From positions 277 to 27,047 of the forward strand of contig JAPOLF010000001.1 in the NCBI GenBank assembly GCA_029977305.1: 26,771 nucleotides of DNA, written 5' to 3'. The first letter of the stretch is position 1. Every line of letters starts with the position of its first letter. This DNA is from a bacterium. Its GTDB lineage: Bacteria > Chloroflexota > Chloroflexia > Thermomicrobiales > UBA6265. The position numbers and the translations under genes are program-made. Of the stretch, positions 16,156-24,200 are shown piece after piece. The notes beneath the pieces were generated by a model. That model was not told the origin of the DNA. It was given only the letters and a program-made list of their open reading frames with translations, and did no database searches.

Positions 16156-16176
16156 AATCCGGAGGCTACCCGGATT
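16156..16176. promoter_or_regulatory. Hyphenated inverted repeat between divergent PAP2 and rraA-like genes
   Basis: AATCCGG (16156-16162) and CCGGATT (16170-16176) are perfect 7-base arms around a 7-base centre, 21 bases in all. This is operator-like geometry for a dimeric repressor. It lies 36 bases before the PAP2 start and 57 before the rraA-like start. TTGAGT at 16147-16152 is nearby, but a matched -10 is not clear. Confidence 0.4.
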
Positions 16177-16232
16177 CCCCCATTCCGGCGACAATCCTGC
16201 CACGTTCCGGTCGTCACCCGAAAGGTACTGCC

Positions 16233-16934
16233 ATGGCCCCCGATTACCGCGCGATCCCCACCATCTCCGCCGCTGACCTCGACTACCTGCGCTCCATCGA
16301 CAGCCCGACGATCGCCAATGCAATCGAGCTCTTCAAGGTCCGCGACCGCTGTGATGGCTTCATTGGTGGCAACGTCAAGAGCCTCTTCCCCGAGATGCCA
16401 CCCTTCGTCGGATACGCCCTCACCGTCACCATGAGCGATGAGCACGGCCCGGTGAAGGACAAGCACGGCTTCTGGAAGATGTGGGATGCCCTCGCCCAGA
16501 TGCCAACTCCTTCCGTCATCGCGGTGCAGGACATCAGCGGCCGCCCCGAGCGGGTCGCCTTCTGCGGCGAGGTGATGGCCACCATCGCCAAGCGTCTCGG
16601 TGCCGTCGCCTACGTCACCGACGGCACGGTCCGCGACCTCCATGAGGTCCGCGCCCTCGGTCTCCCGTACTTCTCCTCCGGGGTTTGCGTCTCCCACGCC
16701 AACTTCTGGGTCGAGGAGGTGGGCATCGACATCACCCTCGACGGCGAGCGCATCAGCACCGGCGACATCCTCCACGGCGACGCCAACGGCATCGTCGTCA
16801 TCCCCCGCGAGACGGTCGCCGGCATGAAAGAGAAAGTGGATTCCGTCCGCACCAAAGAAAGCGAGTTGATGGCCTTCGTCCGATCCGACGCCTTCACGCT
16901 GGATGGCGCAAAGTCCCTCGCCGGCTACCGATAG
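16233..16934 (+). CDS. RraA-like / HMG (CHA) aldolase-like protein
   Basis: 233 residues from ATG 16233, with AAAGG 7 bases upstream; the long frame upstream of this ATG runs antisense through PAP2 and is not coding. The RraA fold signature is clear: GEVMATIAKRLGAVAYVTDGTVRDLHEVRALGLPYFSSG, with Gly112-Glu113, Asp130, Arg134 and Asp135 at the usual metal and pyruvate-binding positions. Relatives include 4-hydroxy-4-methyl-2-oxoglutarate aldolase, oxaloacetate decarboxylases and the RNase E inhibitor RraA. The retained Asp-Arg-Asp set favours a metal-dependent aldolase/decarboxylase over the RNase E regulator. The substrate is unknown. It stands alone between a divergent PAP2 gene and a strong terminator. 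Confidence 0.85.
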   Translation: MAPDYRAIPTISAADLDYLRSIDSPTIANAIELFKVRDRCDGFIGGNVKSLFPEMPPFVGYALTVTMSDEHGPVKDKHGFWKMWDALAQMPTPSVIAVQDISGRPERVAFCGEVMATIAKRLGAVAYVTDGTVRDLHEVRALGLPYFSSGVCVSHANFWVEEVGIDITLDGERISTGDILHGDANGIVVIPRETVAGMKEKVDSVRTKESELMAFVRSDAFTLDGAKSLAGYR

Positions 16935-16973
16935 TCCGACCAACTCCTGAACCGAAAGGGTTTAAGAAACACC

Positions 16974-17000
16974 GCGGGCCTCACATCACGTGAGGCCCGC
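16974..17000. terminator. Strong hairpin terminator shared by convergent genes
   Basis: GCGGGCCTCAC (16974-16984) pairs perfectly over 11 bases with GTGAGGCCCGC (16990-17000) across a 5-base loop. On the minus strand it is followed by GGTGTTTCTTAAACC, giving a T-rich tail; on the plus strand there is no T-run. It lies 40 bases after the rraA-like stop and 40 bases after the end of the minus-strand gene, so it probably serves both, best in the minus direction. Confidence 0.8.
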
Positions 17001-17039
17001 GCTGATCTCAGCCCACGTTCAGGTCGCCGGGCGAAGGGT

Positions 17040-18731
17040 TTATGGAGCAGTAGGCGCAGGAAGATCTCCCACGCTGAGCCCTGCCCGCAACGCATCGGCG
17101 ATCGGCAGCGTCTGTCCATCGACCACTACCGCCATCTCCGCCGCTGCCGGGTCGATCACGTACAGCAGCACCAATCGCGTCGCCTCGTCCGGCGCCAGCG
17201 TGATCTCCGCATCCACCGGGTAGGCTGGATCAATGCCAGCGATCATCGCCGCCACATCCGCCCCCGGATCGAGCGTCACCGTCGCCCCGTTCGGCTGTGT
17301 CGTCATCGTGAAGTCCTGCATGCGCACCGTCGCCGGTGCGGTTCCGGTGTTCGCCACATCAACGACGACCACCATCCAATTTCCGCCACTCGCCGGTGGC
17401 AAGCCCCAGCCCGGGAGCGTTGATCCGCCCTCGGCCAGGCGCACCGCATAGGCGAGCGTGGATTCGGCAACGGGCTCCGCAGTCGGCGCAGCAATGGTCG
17501 GCTCACTGGTCGCAACGGCAGGAACTTCGGTCGCGGCAGTCGTCGCCGTCGGCGCAATGGTCGGGACCTCTGTGGGCACCTCGGTCGGCACCTCCGTCGG
17601 CGCGATCGTCGCCGGCTCAGTGGGAATCTCAGTTGCCACCTCGGTCACCACCACGGCCGGCATCGCGGTCTCCGCCGGTGGCACCGCGGTTTCGGTCGGG
17701 GGGATGGAAGTTTCGGTCGGCGGCACCGACGTCTCCGTGGGAGGCACCGGCGTCTCGGTCGGCGGTACTGGGGTCTCTGTTGCAGCAGCGGCGATCATCG
17801 CTGGGTCCGGGGGCGCTGCCGTGGGGTCAGTCCACGTCTCCGTGGTGCCATTGCCGATGTGCACGTCACCGGCGTCGCCCTCGATGACTGGCGCGATCGT
17901 CCCCGTTGCCCCGCCGACCCCCGCCGCCACCGCGGTCTGCTTCGCCGCAACCTGCATGTCGGTGTATGAGGGACCGAGCGGCGTGATCGCCGGCTTCCCT
18001 TGTGGCGCGAGCATCCCAATTTCCGGCAACCGCAACGAAATCCTGCTCGCCCCGAACGCCGCCGCAACCGCAAGCAGTGCGAGCACCGCGGTGATCTGCA
18101 ACGCCATTTTCCAGCGATTCTTTCGCATGCCGCGTGGCACGAGATCGTCCCGCATGCCCGGCCAATCGCGCTCGGTCCGCGCGTCTGCTGCGAGATCATC
18201 GTCACTGTCGCCAGCGCTCGCCCCGCCGCTCCCGGCGTGCGCATCCGCACCGAGCACCGCGCTCATCGTGGTCAGATCGAGGGGTGCGAGTGCCTCCCGC
18301 GTCGCACGCGGTGCCGGAGCCGGGTCGTCACCGATGTCCGCCGTGACCCACCGCGGATTCCGGCCGGAGATCAACGCCACCAATTCCCGCGCCGATCCCT
18401 CCTCACCGCGAACCCGCAGGCTCAGCAATTCCGACCCACCGCCCTCAGAGGACGGCGCGGTGATGGTGAGCATGATCCCTTCGTTTGGCCGAACAGTCGG
18501 TGCAGGACGCAGCCACGATCGTGGCACCTCCAGCATGATCGAGCCGCCCGCCGCCAGTGCCAGTCGGTGCGTCGTCAAGATCAACCGGGCCGCGAGGCCG
18601 CTCTCCGATCCGAGCAGGAGCACCTGCGCCTCGGTCACGATCCCGTCTTGCGCCAACGATTCCCACTCGGCGCCCTTCGGCCGGCCGACGTTGGGGACGT
18701 TCTGTTCGCTGAAGTGCTCGTCCTCGGTCAT
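17040..18731 (-). CDS. Single-span membrane protein with TETPVPP-repeat stalk
   Basis: 563 residues from ATG 18731, with GGGAGGAG just upstream. Visible regions: a cytoplasmic N-terminal domain (about 25-125) with alternating strands, VLLLGSESGLAARLILTTHRLAL, reminiscent of bacterial PH/GRAM-like folds; an acidic linker (130-200); one membrane helix (about 209-227) after the basic RKNRWK; an extracellular stalk with six copies of TETPVPP-like heptapeptides (318-359) and TEVP tetrapeptides (367-405); and a C-terminal beta domain (about 424-550) with NWMVVVVDVANTGTAPATVRMQDFTMTTQPNG, which resembles DUF4352-type ligand domains. The C-terminus therefore likely lies outside the cell. I do not recognise a named protein; a surface sensor or adhesion role is possible. 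It is divergent from the Gfo/Idh gene. Confidence 0.82.
   Translation of the reverse strand: MTEDEHFSEQNVPNVGRPKGAEWESLAQDGIVTEAQVLLLGSESGLAARLILTTHRLALAAGGSIMLEVPRSWLRPAPTVRPNEGIMLTITAPSSEGGGSELLSLRVRGEEGSARELVALISGRNPRWVTADIGDDPAPAPRATREALAPLDLTTMSAVLGADAHAGSGGASAGDSDDDLAADARTERDWPGMRDDLVPRGMRKNRWKMALQITAVLALLAVAAAFGASRISLRLPEIGMLAPQGKPAITPLGPSYTDMQVAAKQTAVAAGVGGATGTIAPVIEGDAGDVHIGNGTTETWTDPTAAPPDPAMIAAAATETPVPPTETPVPPTETSVPPTETSIPPTETAVPPAETAMPAVVVTEVATEIPTEPATIAPTEVPTEVPTEVPTIAPTATTAATEVPAVATSEPTIAAPTAEPVAESTLAYAVRLAEGGSTLPGWGLPPASGGNWMVVVVDVANTGTAPATVRMQDFTMTTQPNGATVTLDPGADVAAMIAGIDPAYPVDAEITLAPDEATRLVLLYVIDPAAAEMAVVVDGQTLPIADALRAGLSVGDLPAPTAP
17655..17780 (-). repeat. Six 21-bp coding repeats (TETPVPP-like heptapeptide)
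   Basis: Six tandem units of 7 codons encode TETPVPP, TETPVPP, TETSVPP, TETSIPP, TETAVPP and AETAMPA. The codons vary between units, so the array is old or selected at protein level rather than a recent slippage expansion. It forms the stalk of the 17040-18731 membrane protein. Confidence 0.85.
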
Positions 18732-18878
18732 TCCGCTCCTCCCATTGGTGCGGAGTGAGCCGCATGGCGACTCGGTGGTCCAGCCACGTTTCCCAATCGA
18801 CGTGAATTGCGGGGGGTCACCGTCGGTGGGCTGGCAACGCACCGTTGCCTGCGGGAGGGATGCCTCTGGTGTACGTAC

Positions 18879-18887
18879 AGTCTAGCA
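18879..18887 (-). promoter_or_regulatory. Extended -10 TGCTAGACT for the membrane protein gene
   Basis: TGCTAGACT on the minus strand fits TGnTAnnnT. No -35 is visible at the right distance, which an extended -10 can tolerate. It predicts an untranslated leader of about 140 bases. Confidence 0.4.
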
Positions 18888-18960
18888 CAGGGCCTCCGAG
18901 CCCCGGTGAGGTGCCCGATCTGGTTGACGTTGTCCGCAATCCACCGCGGCGGTTCGATGA

Positions 18961-18988
18961 TTGACACCACCCCCCGCGGTCGCACAAT
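18961..18988 (+). promoter_or_regulatory. Promoter of the Gfo/Idh-ROK operon
   Basis: A consensus TTGACA (18961-18966), a 16-base spacer and CACAAT (18983-18988) lie upstream of ATG 19051, predicting a leader of about 55 bases. Confidence 0.5.
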
Positions 18989-19050
18989 GCATGCAACACC
19001 CGACGCACCGCTGGTTCGCGCGGTTTCGCCCAAAGGGCAGGGGAGCCACC

Positions 19051-20214
19051 ATGCCGAAATTCCGCGCAGTCGTCGTCGGTCCCGGGTACATCGGCCCGGT
19101 TCATGCCGATGCCCTCCGGCGCAACGGCGTCGACGTCGTAGGCCTCGTCGGATCCGGTAGTGATCGCGGCATCGCCCGCGCCGAAGCCCTCGGCATCACC
19201 CCTTACGCCTCTCTCACCGACGCCCTCGCCGACGGCCCGGTCGATTGCGTCCACATCGCCACCCCCAACTACCTCCACGCCCCACTGGTGTTGGAGGCCA
19301 TCGCCGCCGGGACCCACGTCGTCTGCGAGAAACCCCTCGCCATGAACGCCGCCGAGGCCGAGCACCTGCTCGCCGCAGCAACCGCTGCCGGCATCGTTCA
19401 CGCCGTCAATTTCAACTTCCGCTTCTATGCCATGCCGCGGCAGACCCGCGATCTCGTCCGTTCCGGTGAGATCGGCCCCATCCGCCTCATCCACGGCGGC
19501 TACTTGCAGGATTGGCTGCTCAAGGTGAGCGACTGGAACTGGCGCCTCGATCCCGAGCTTGGCGGTTCTATGCGAGCTGTTGCTGATATCGGCTCCCACT
19601 GGATCGATCTCGTCGGCTTCATCACCGGTCAACACCCCGTCGAGGTCTGCGCCGATCTCGCCACCACCGTTCCCGTCCGCCGGAAGCCGCTCCGCCCGGT
19701 GGACACCTTCTCCAACAAAGCCCTCGCCCCCGAAGACGTCGAGGAGCGCCCGATCCACACCGAGGACTACGCCAGCGTCTTGATACGCTTCAGCGGTGGC
19801 GCCCACGGGGTGATGACCGTCTCCCAAGTCAGCGCCGGCCGCAAGAACCGCCTCAGCTTCGAACTCGATGGCACCGACGCCTCCATCACCTGGAACTCCG
19901 AACATCCGGAGGAACTCTTCATTGGCCGCCGCGATCGCGCCAACGAACTCCTGATGCGCGATCCCTCCACCCTCTCGCCGGATGCCCGCCTCGTCACCGA
20001 AGCCCCGGGCGGCCATGCCGAGGGCTACATCGAAACGCACCGCGCCCTCTTCGCTGCCGTCTACCGCGACATCGCCAACGGCACCCCATCCGCCGATCCC
20101 GCATACCCCACCTTCGCTGACGGCCTTCGCTCGCTCCGGGTTGGCGAGGCCATCGCCCGCAGCGCCGCCGAGCGCGCGTGGGTCCCCGTTCCCCACCTGC
20201 AAGGAGGTCGCTGA
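19051..20214 (+). CDS. Gfo/Idh/MocA family NAD(P)-dependent oxidoreductase
   Basis: 387 residues from ATG 19051, with GGGGAG 5 bases upstream; an earlier in-frame TTG at 18961 falls within the promoter. The Rossmann motif GPGYIG is at 10-15, HIATPNYLHAPLVLEAI follows, and the family signature CEKPLAMN holds Glu93-Lys94-Pro95. DIGSHW (179-184), with Asp179 and His183 as likely catalytic residues, opens the C-terminal alpha/beta substrate domain. Such enzymes oxidise or reduce sugars, inositols or their derivatives with NAD(P); the specific substrate cannot be read. The stop overlaps the start of the ROK kinase gene by one base (TGATG), so the two are translationally coupled and likely act on the same carbohydrate route. 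Confidence 0.92.
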   Translation: MPKFRAVVVGPGYIGPVHADALRRNGVDVVGLVGSGSDRGIARAEALGITPYASLTDALADGPVDCVHIATPNYLHAPLVLEAIAAGTHVVCEKPLAMNAAEAEHLLAAATAAGIVHAVNFNFRFYAMPRQTRDLVRSGEIGPIRLIHGGYLQDWLLKVSDWNWRLDPELGGSMRAVADIGSHWIDLVGFITGQHPVEVCADLATTVPVRRKPLRPVDTFSNKALAPEDVEERPIHTEDYASVLIRFSGGAHGVMTVSQVSAGRKNRLSFELDGTDASITWNSEHPEELFIGRRDRANELLMRDPSTLSPDARLVTEAPGGHAEGYIETHRALFAAVYRDIANGTPSADPAYPTFADGLRSLRVGEAIARSAAERAWVPVPHLQGGR

Positions 20215-21188
20215 TGGCAACGCCCAACTGGACGGTCGGCATCGATCTCGGAGGCACCTTCATCAAGGTTGCCCTCCTCGATCCCGATGGCACCATCGTC
20301 GCCCGTGACCGCATCCCCACTGGTGGTGCTGATGGTCATCACGCCGTCCTCGAACGCATGGCCGAGGGCAGCCGCGCGATGATCGCCGCCGCTCCTGCTG
20401 GGCAGGTTGTGGGCGTCGGCCTTGGCGTCCCCGGCATGGTCGATATGCCCAACGGCCGCACCGGTGAACTCACCAATGTCCCCGGCGGCTGGGATGGCCT
20501 GCCCGTCTGCGCCATCCTCTCCGAGCAACTCGGTCTGCCCGTGCGCGTCATCAATGACGCCCGCGCCTTCACCCTCGCCGAGCACCTCCTCGGCGCCGCG
20601 AAAGGCGCCGACACCGCCCTCTGCATCACCGTTGGCACCGGGATCGGTGGCGGTATCGTCGCGCATGGCAAGGTCCTCTTCGGCCTCGGCGGCAGTGCCG
20701 GGGAAGTCGGGCATCAGATCGTCCAGCCGGGGGGCATCGCCTGCGGCTGTGGCTTGCGTGGCTGCGTGGAACCACTCTCGACCGGACCTGCCATTGCCGG
20801 TGAGGCGATGCGCCGCTGCGTGCAAGGCTTCGCCACCTCCCTCCACGAGCTCTCCAGCGGAAACATCGGCACCATCACCCCGGAGTTGGTCGACCAAGCG
20901 GCCGAAGCTGGCGACTCCGTGGCCATCGACATCCTGGAGGAAGCCGGACGCTGGCTCGGTCTCGGCATCGCCGGCTCCATCGCCACCATCGCCCCTGAGG
21001 TGGTCGTCATCGGCGGTGGTGTCGCTCGGCCCGGTGGCCGCTATTGGAACAGCGCCTTAGCCACTGCCCGCAATCACGTCCGCGTCGTCGAGATCGACCG
21101 CGTCCGCTTCGAGCCAGCCGCGCTCGGCTACGACGCCGGCGTCATCGGCGCCGCTCTCTGGGGCAGTGGCGATCCCAATCTCTCCTAG
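20214..21188 (+). CDS. ROK family sugar kinase (glucokinase-like)
   Basis: 324 residues. ATG 20214 follows AAGGAGG by 6 bases and overlaps the previous stop. The ATP-binding phosphate-1 motif DLGGT is at 11-15, the catalytic Asp115 sits in VINDARA, and TVGTGIGGGIV (139-149) is the phosphate-2 region. The ROK zinc site is complete: His167 in GEVGH, then Cys177, Cys179 and Cys184 in CGCGLRGC, followed by Glu186. Members phosphorylate glucose, N-acetylmannosamine, fructose or allose; others are repressors, but no N-terminal helix-turn-helix is present, so this one is an enzyme. Its coupling with a Gfo/Idh dehydrogenase suggests a sugar or amino-sugar catabolic pair. There is no transporter nearby. 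Confidence 0.92.
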   Translation: MATPNWTVGIDLGGTFIKVALLDPDGTIVARDRIPTGGADGHHAVLERMAEGSRAMIAAAPAGQVVGVGLGVPGMVDMPNGRTGELTNVPGGWDGLPVCAILSEQLGLPVRVINDARAFTLAEHLLGAAKGADTALCITVGTGIGGGIVAHGKVLFGLGGSAGEVGHQIVQPGGIACGCGLRGCVEPLSTGPAIAGEAMRRCVQGFATSLHELSSGNIGTITPELVDQAAEAGDSVAIDILEEAGRWLGLGIAGSIATIAPEVVVIGGGVARPGGRYWNSALATARNHVRVVEIDRVRFEPAALGYDAGVIGAALWGSGDPNLS

Positions 21189-21193
21189 CCCCA

Positions 21194-21252
21194 TCACGCC
21201 AGTCGACGCGCTAGATGCAACCCGGTATCCTCATGCCCGTTGATTGGCGTGA
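21194..21252. repeat. 8-bp inverted repeat flanking the promoter of the nuclease-helicase gene
   Basis: TCACGCCA (21194-21201) and TGGCGTGA (21245-21252) are perfect complements 43 bases apart. The right arm touches the GAGGAG Shine-Dalgarno (21251-21256). In RNA reading through from the ROK gene the stem could hinder translation; RNA from the local promoter would lack the left arm. Confidence 0.35.
21203..21231 (+). promoter_or_regulatory. Possible promoter of the nuclease-helicase gene
   Basis: TCGACG (21203-21208), a 17-base spacer and TATCCT (21226-21231) give partial matches to both consensus boxes, about 30 bases before the ATG. Confidence 0.35.
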
Positions 21253-21261
21253 GGAGTCCCC

Positions 21262-24200
21262 ATGAGTGCATCCCAGCCCGAATTCCGGCCCCAACCCGAC
21301 AACGGCCGCCTGCGCATCAGCCCGACCGATGTCTCCAGCTATGTCTGGAGCGGCCAATGTGATCGCTTCTTCCGGCTGCGCCTCTATGGCAAGAATCGCG
21401 GCACCCAACCCGACGTCTTCAAGGCGATGGATTGCCAACCGCTGACCATCGCCCCGCTCCGCAGCCGCCAAGGCGCGCAGTTCGAGCTGACGGTCGATGA
21501 CCGCATCCCCCACCTCATCCACGCCGAGGGCACCGAGAGCACTGACGTTCGCCACACCTCCGCCCTCTTTCTCAAAGCCTGTCGCACCCTCGCCCCGGGC
21601 GAGCACGCCACCCTCTACCAAGTGCCCCTGCATGCGACTTTCCCGCGCTGGGACATGGGCGGCATCGCCGATCTCGTCCGCGTTTCCCGCGATGACGCCG
21701 GAGACCTCCACGTCATCGTCGTCGACATCAAAGCCTCGCTCCGACCGCGTGTCGAGCAGCGCATGCAAGTGGCCTTCTATGACCGCATGATCACCGAGAT
21801 CCTCTCCCGCGAGGACCTCCCACTCGCCTCCTGCGAACTGGGCATCCTCTACCAAGGTCCGCTCCCGGATGTCGTCGTTCCCGATCCGATCGAGCGTGCC
21901 ACCCTCGAGGCGCACCGCCTCGCCGCGCAGCAGCGCCTCGGTTACCTCGGCGACGATGCCTTCCTCGAACTCATCGAGGATGTCCCCGCCTATCGCCATG
22001 ACGTCGACCGCTTCGTCCTCGGTGAGCACTCCCTTGCCGAAGGCGTGGTCGATGCGGATTTTGCCAACGTGTCCTATCACCTCAATGCCAAGTGCAATGC
22101 CTGCTACTTCGGCGAGGTCTGCATGAAGACCGCCCGACTCGACGACGACCTCTGCCGCATCCCCCACATCACCGCCGATCAACGCAACGCCCTTCGATCC
22201 GTCGGCCTCACCACCACCAAGGAGGTCGCCGATCTCCTCGTGCCGACCCTCGGGCCACGCGGAAGTGGCACCAGCCGCGTCATCATGCTCCCCACCCGCA
22301 AGAGCAAGCCCGTGGTCGAGAACCTGCTCCAGCGTCGCGTCATCGGCGCAGCGCTCGACACGCTCGTCTGGCGAGCCCAGCGCATCAACGCCGGTCCCAA
22401 GCCAAATGCCGACCCCACTGACGACGCATCCGACAAGCCGGCCTTCATTCCGCGCGGCCTCCCCAGCACGCTCCCGGCCTGCACCCCCAAGCAGAACCCC
22501 AATCTCGTCACGATCTACCTCGATGCCGAGACCGATCCCATCACCGAACGCCTCTGGTCGGTCACTGCCCTCGTCACCGCCGCCCACGATGGCGTGGTCA
22601 CCGACGACCACACCCGCACCATCGTCACCTTGCCGGTCGGCCCCGTGGAGAGCGAGGAACAGGAGCGTGACCTGCTCATGCTCCTTGTCGCTCAACTCCT
22701 CGATGCCATCGCCGAGTTTGCCGCACCCGATGCCAACGGCGAACGCAACGCCCCTGTCCACTTCGTCTTCTGGAGCGATCGTGAGCGTGGCCTCCTTCTT
22801 TCCGCCTTTGCCCGCCACGCCCAGTCGCTCATCGGCGGCACCATGCTCCAGAACTACCTCCACCCCGCGGTGAAATCGGAACACCCCCTCCTCACCACCC
22901 TCCGCGAGGACATCAAGCGGACCCAAGACCTGCCGTTGCTCTGCCAGAGCCTCCAATCAGTTGCGACCTACCTCGGCTACTCGTGGGGCGACAGCCGCAA
23001 GAAGTTCCGCGAGCGTCTGTTCGATGAAGGTCGCTGGGATGAATCCGCCGGCGACGACGGCGGATGGATTTCCACCCGCCCACGTTTCTCCTCCGAAGTC
23101 CCCGCCGAATACGCCTACGCCGCGTTCGGCGCCCTCGAGCCTGCGAAAGGCAAGGCCGATCCCTACGCCCGCTACCGCCACGTCACCCGTGACGACCTCG
23201 AAACCCTGCTCCGTCGGCGGGTCGAGGCGATGCGTCACATCGCCAGCCGACTCAAGCCCGACGACGCCATTACCAAGGATCCTTTCGCCCTCCCAGACCC
23301 CGACGACACGGAGGTCACCACACCCTCCTTCGCCCAGCAACTCAATGACTTCGTCTACATCGAGCGCATCGTCCAACTCGGCGACTGGCGTCAGGCTCAC
23401 GCCGCCCCGGCCGAGGAGCGCGTGCTCACTGGCAAGGCCATCACCGCGCGCTATGTCGACAAGGATCAGACGCCCGCCACCCGTGATCGTCTCGCGACAT
23501 TCCGCGCGTGGAACCAGCGCCAAGAGGCGCGCCTCGAGCAACTCCGCGCCACCAATCCGGCTGCCACCTGGAAAGATGCCAGCAGCAAAGAGGACAAGTC
23601 CCCTGATTTGGAGGGTGTGGTCGTCCGCCTGCGAGCCGATGCGGCCGGATCGCGCATCCCCACCGCTGCCATGCTCGACATCGCCAACCTCAAAGACGGC
23701 GCGCACATCATTTGGTATCCCCGTTGGGACGGCACCATCCTCCTCGACGATGGCACCGAGTGGCGCCGCTCGCCATCAGCCGCCAACCTTCTTCGCGGCC
23801 CTCGCGCCGTGCTCGAGTCGGTCAATCCGGACGGCACGATCGAGATCAAGCTCCAAGGGTGGCGTAATGCCACCGCACCGTGGGTGTTCAGCGGTTTGGC
23901 CCGTCCATTCATCGATGGCGAGCTCTACACCATCGACGAAGACCCCTCCAGTTGGCCGATGTGGCAGCAAGACAAAGTGTTGCGACGCATCCTCTGCAAA
24001 GACCGCAACATCTGGCCGGAAAAGAATCGGATGCTCGCCCTCCTTCGGCCGAACGAGTACGAGTGCCCTCCCGGCCTTTGGCCCGTCGAGGCATCGGCCG
24101 GACTCGCCGCCTTCGTCGAAGGGCTGGAGGACTTCGCTGCCGCCGGCATCCACCATCCGATCGTCGGCCCCTCCCTCGAGTACATCCAGGACTTCGCCCT

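Larger units (their letters stand above)
18732..19050. other. 319-base divergent intergenic region
   Basis: No gene is supported here. It contains an extended -10 on the minus strand (18879-18887), a TTGACA promoter on the plus strand (18961-18988), an 8-base palindrome GTACGTAC (18871-18878) next to the minus -10, and the Shine-Dalgarno sites of both flanking genes. Open frames crossing it lack start signals and similarity. Confidence 0.6.

Noticed and set aside
15678..16232. In-frame upstream extension of the RraA-like gene
   Set aside because: It runs antisense through PAP2, and the family-length start at 16233 has a good ribosome-binding site.
16974..17000. Hairpin as a small RNA gene or mobile-element end
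   Set aside because: A perfect 11-bp stem between convergent genes with a T-rich tail on one side is explained by termination.
17655..17780. Tandem repeats as a CRISPR array or recent minisatellite
   Set aside because: The 21-base units are in frame, encode a typical Pro/Thr stalk, differ in codons and have no spacers.
21211..22956. Antisense open frame of about 580 codons opposite the nuclease-helicase
   Set aside because: Same codon-bias shadow; the sense strand holds clear nuclease and helicase motifs.
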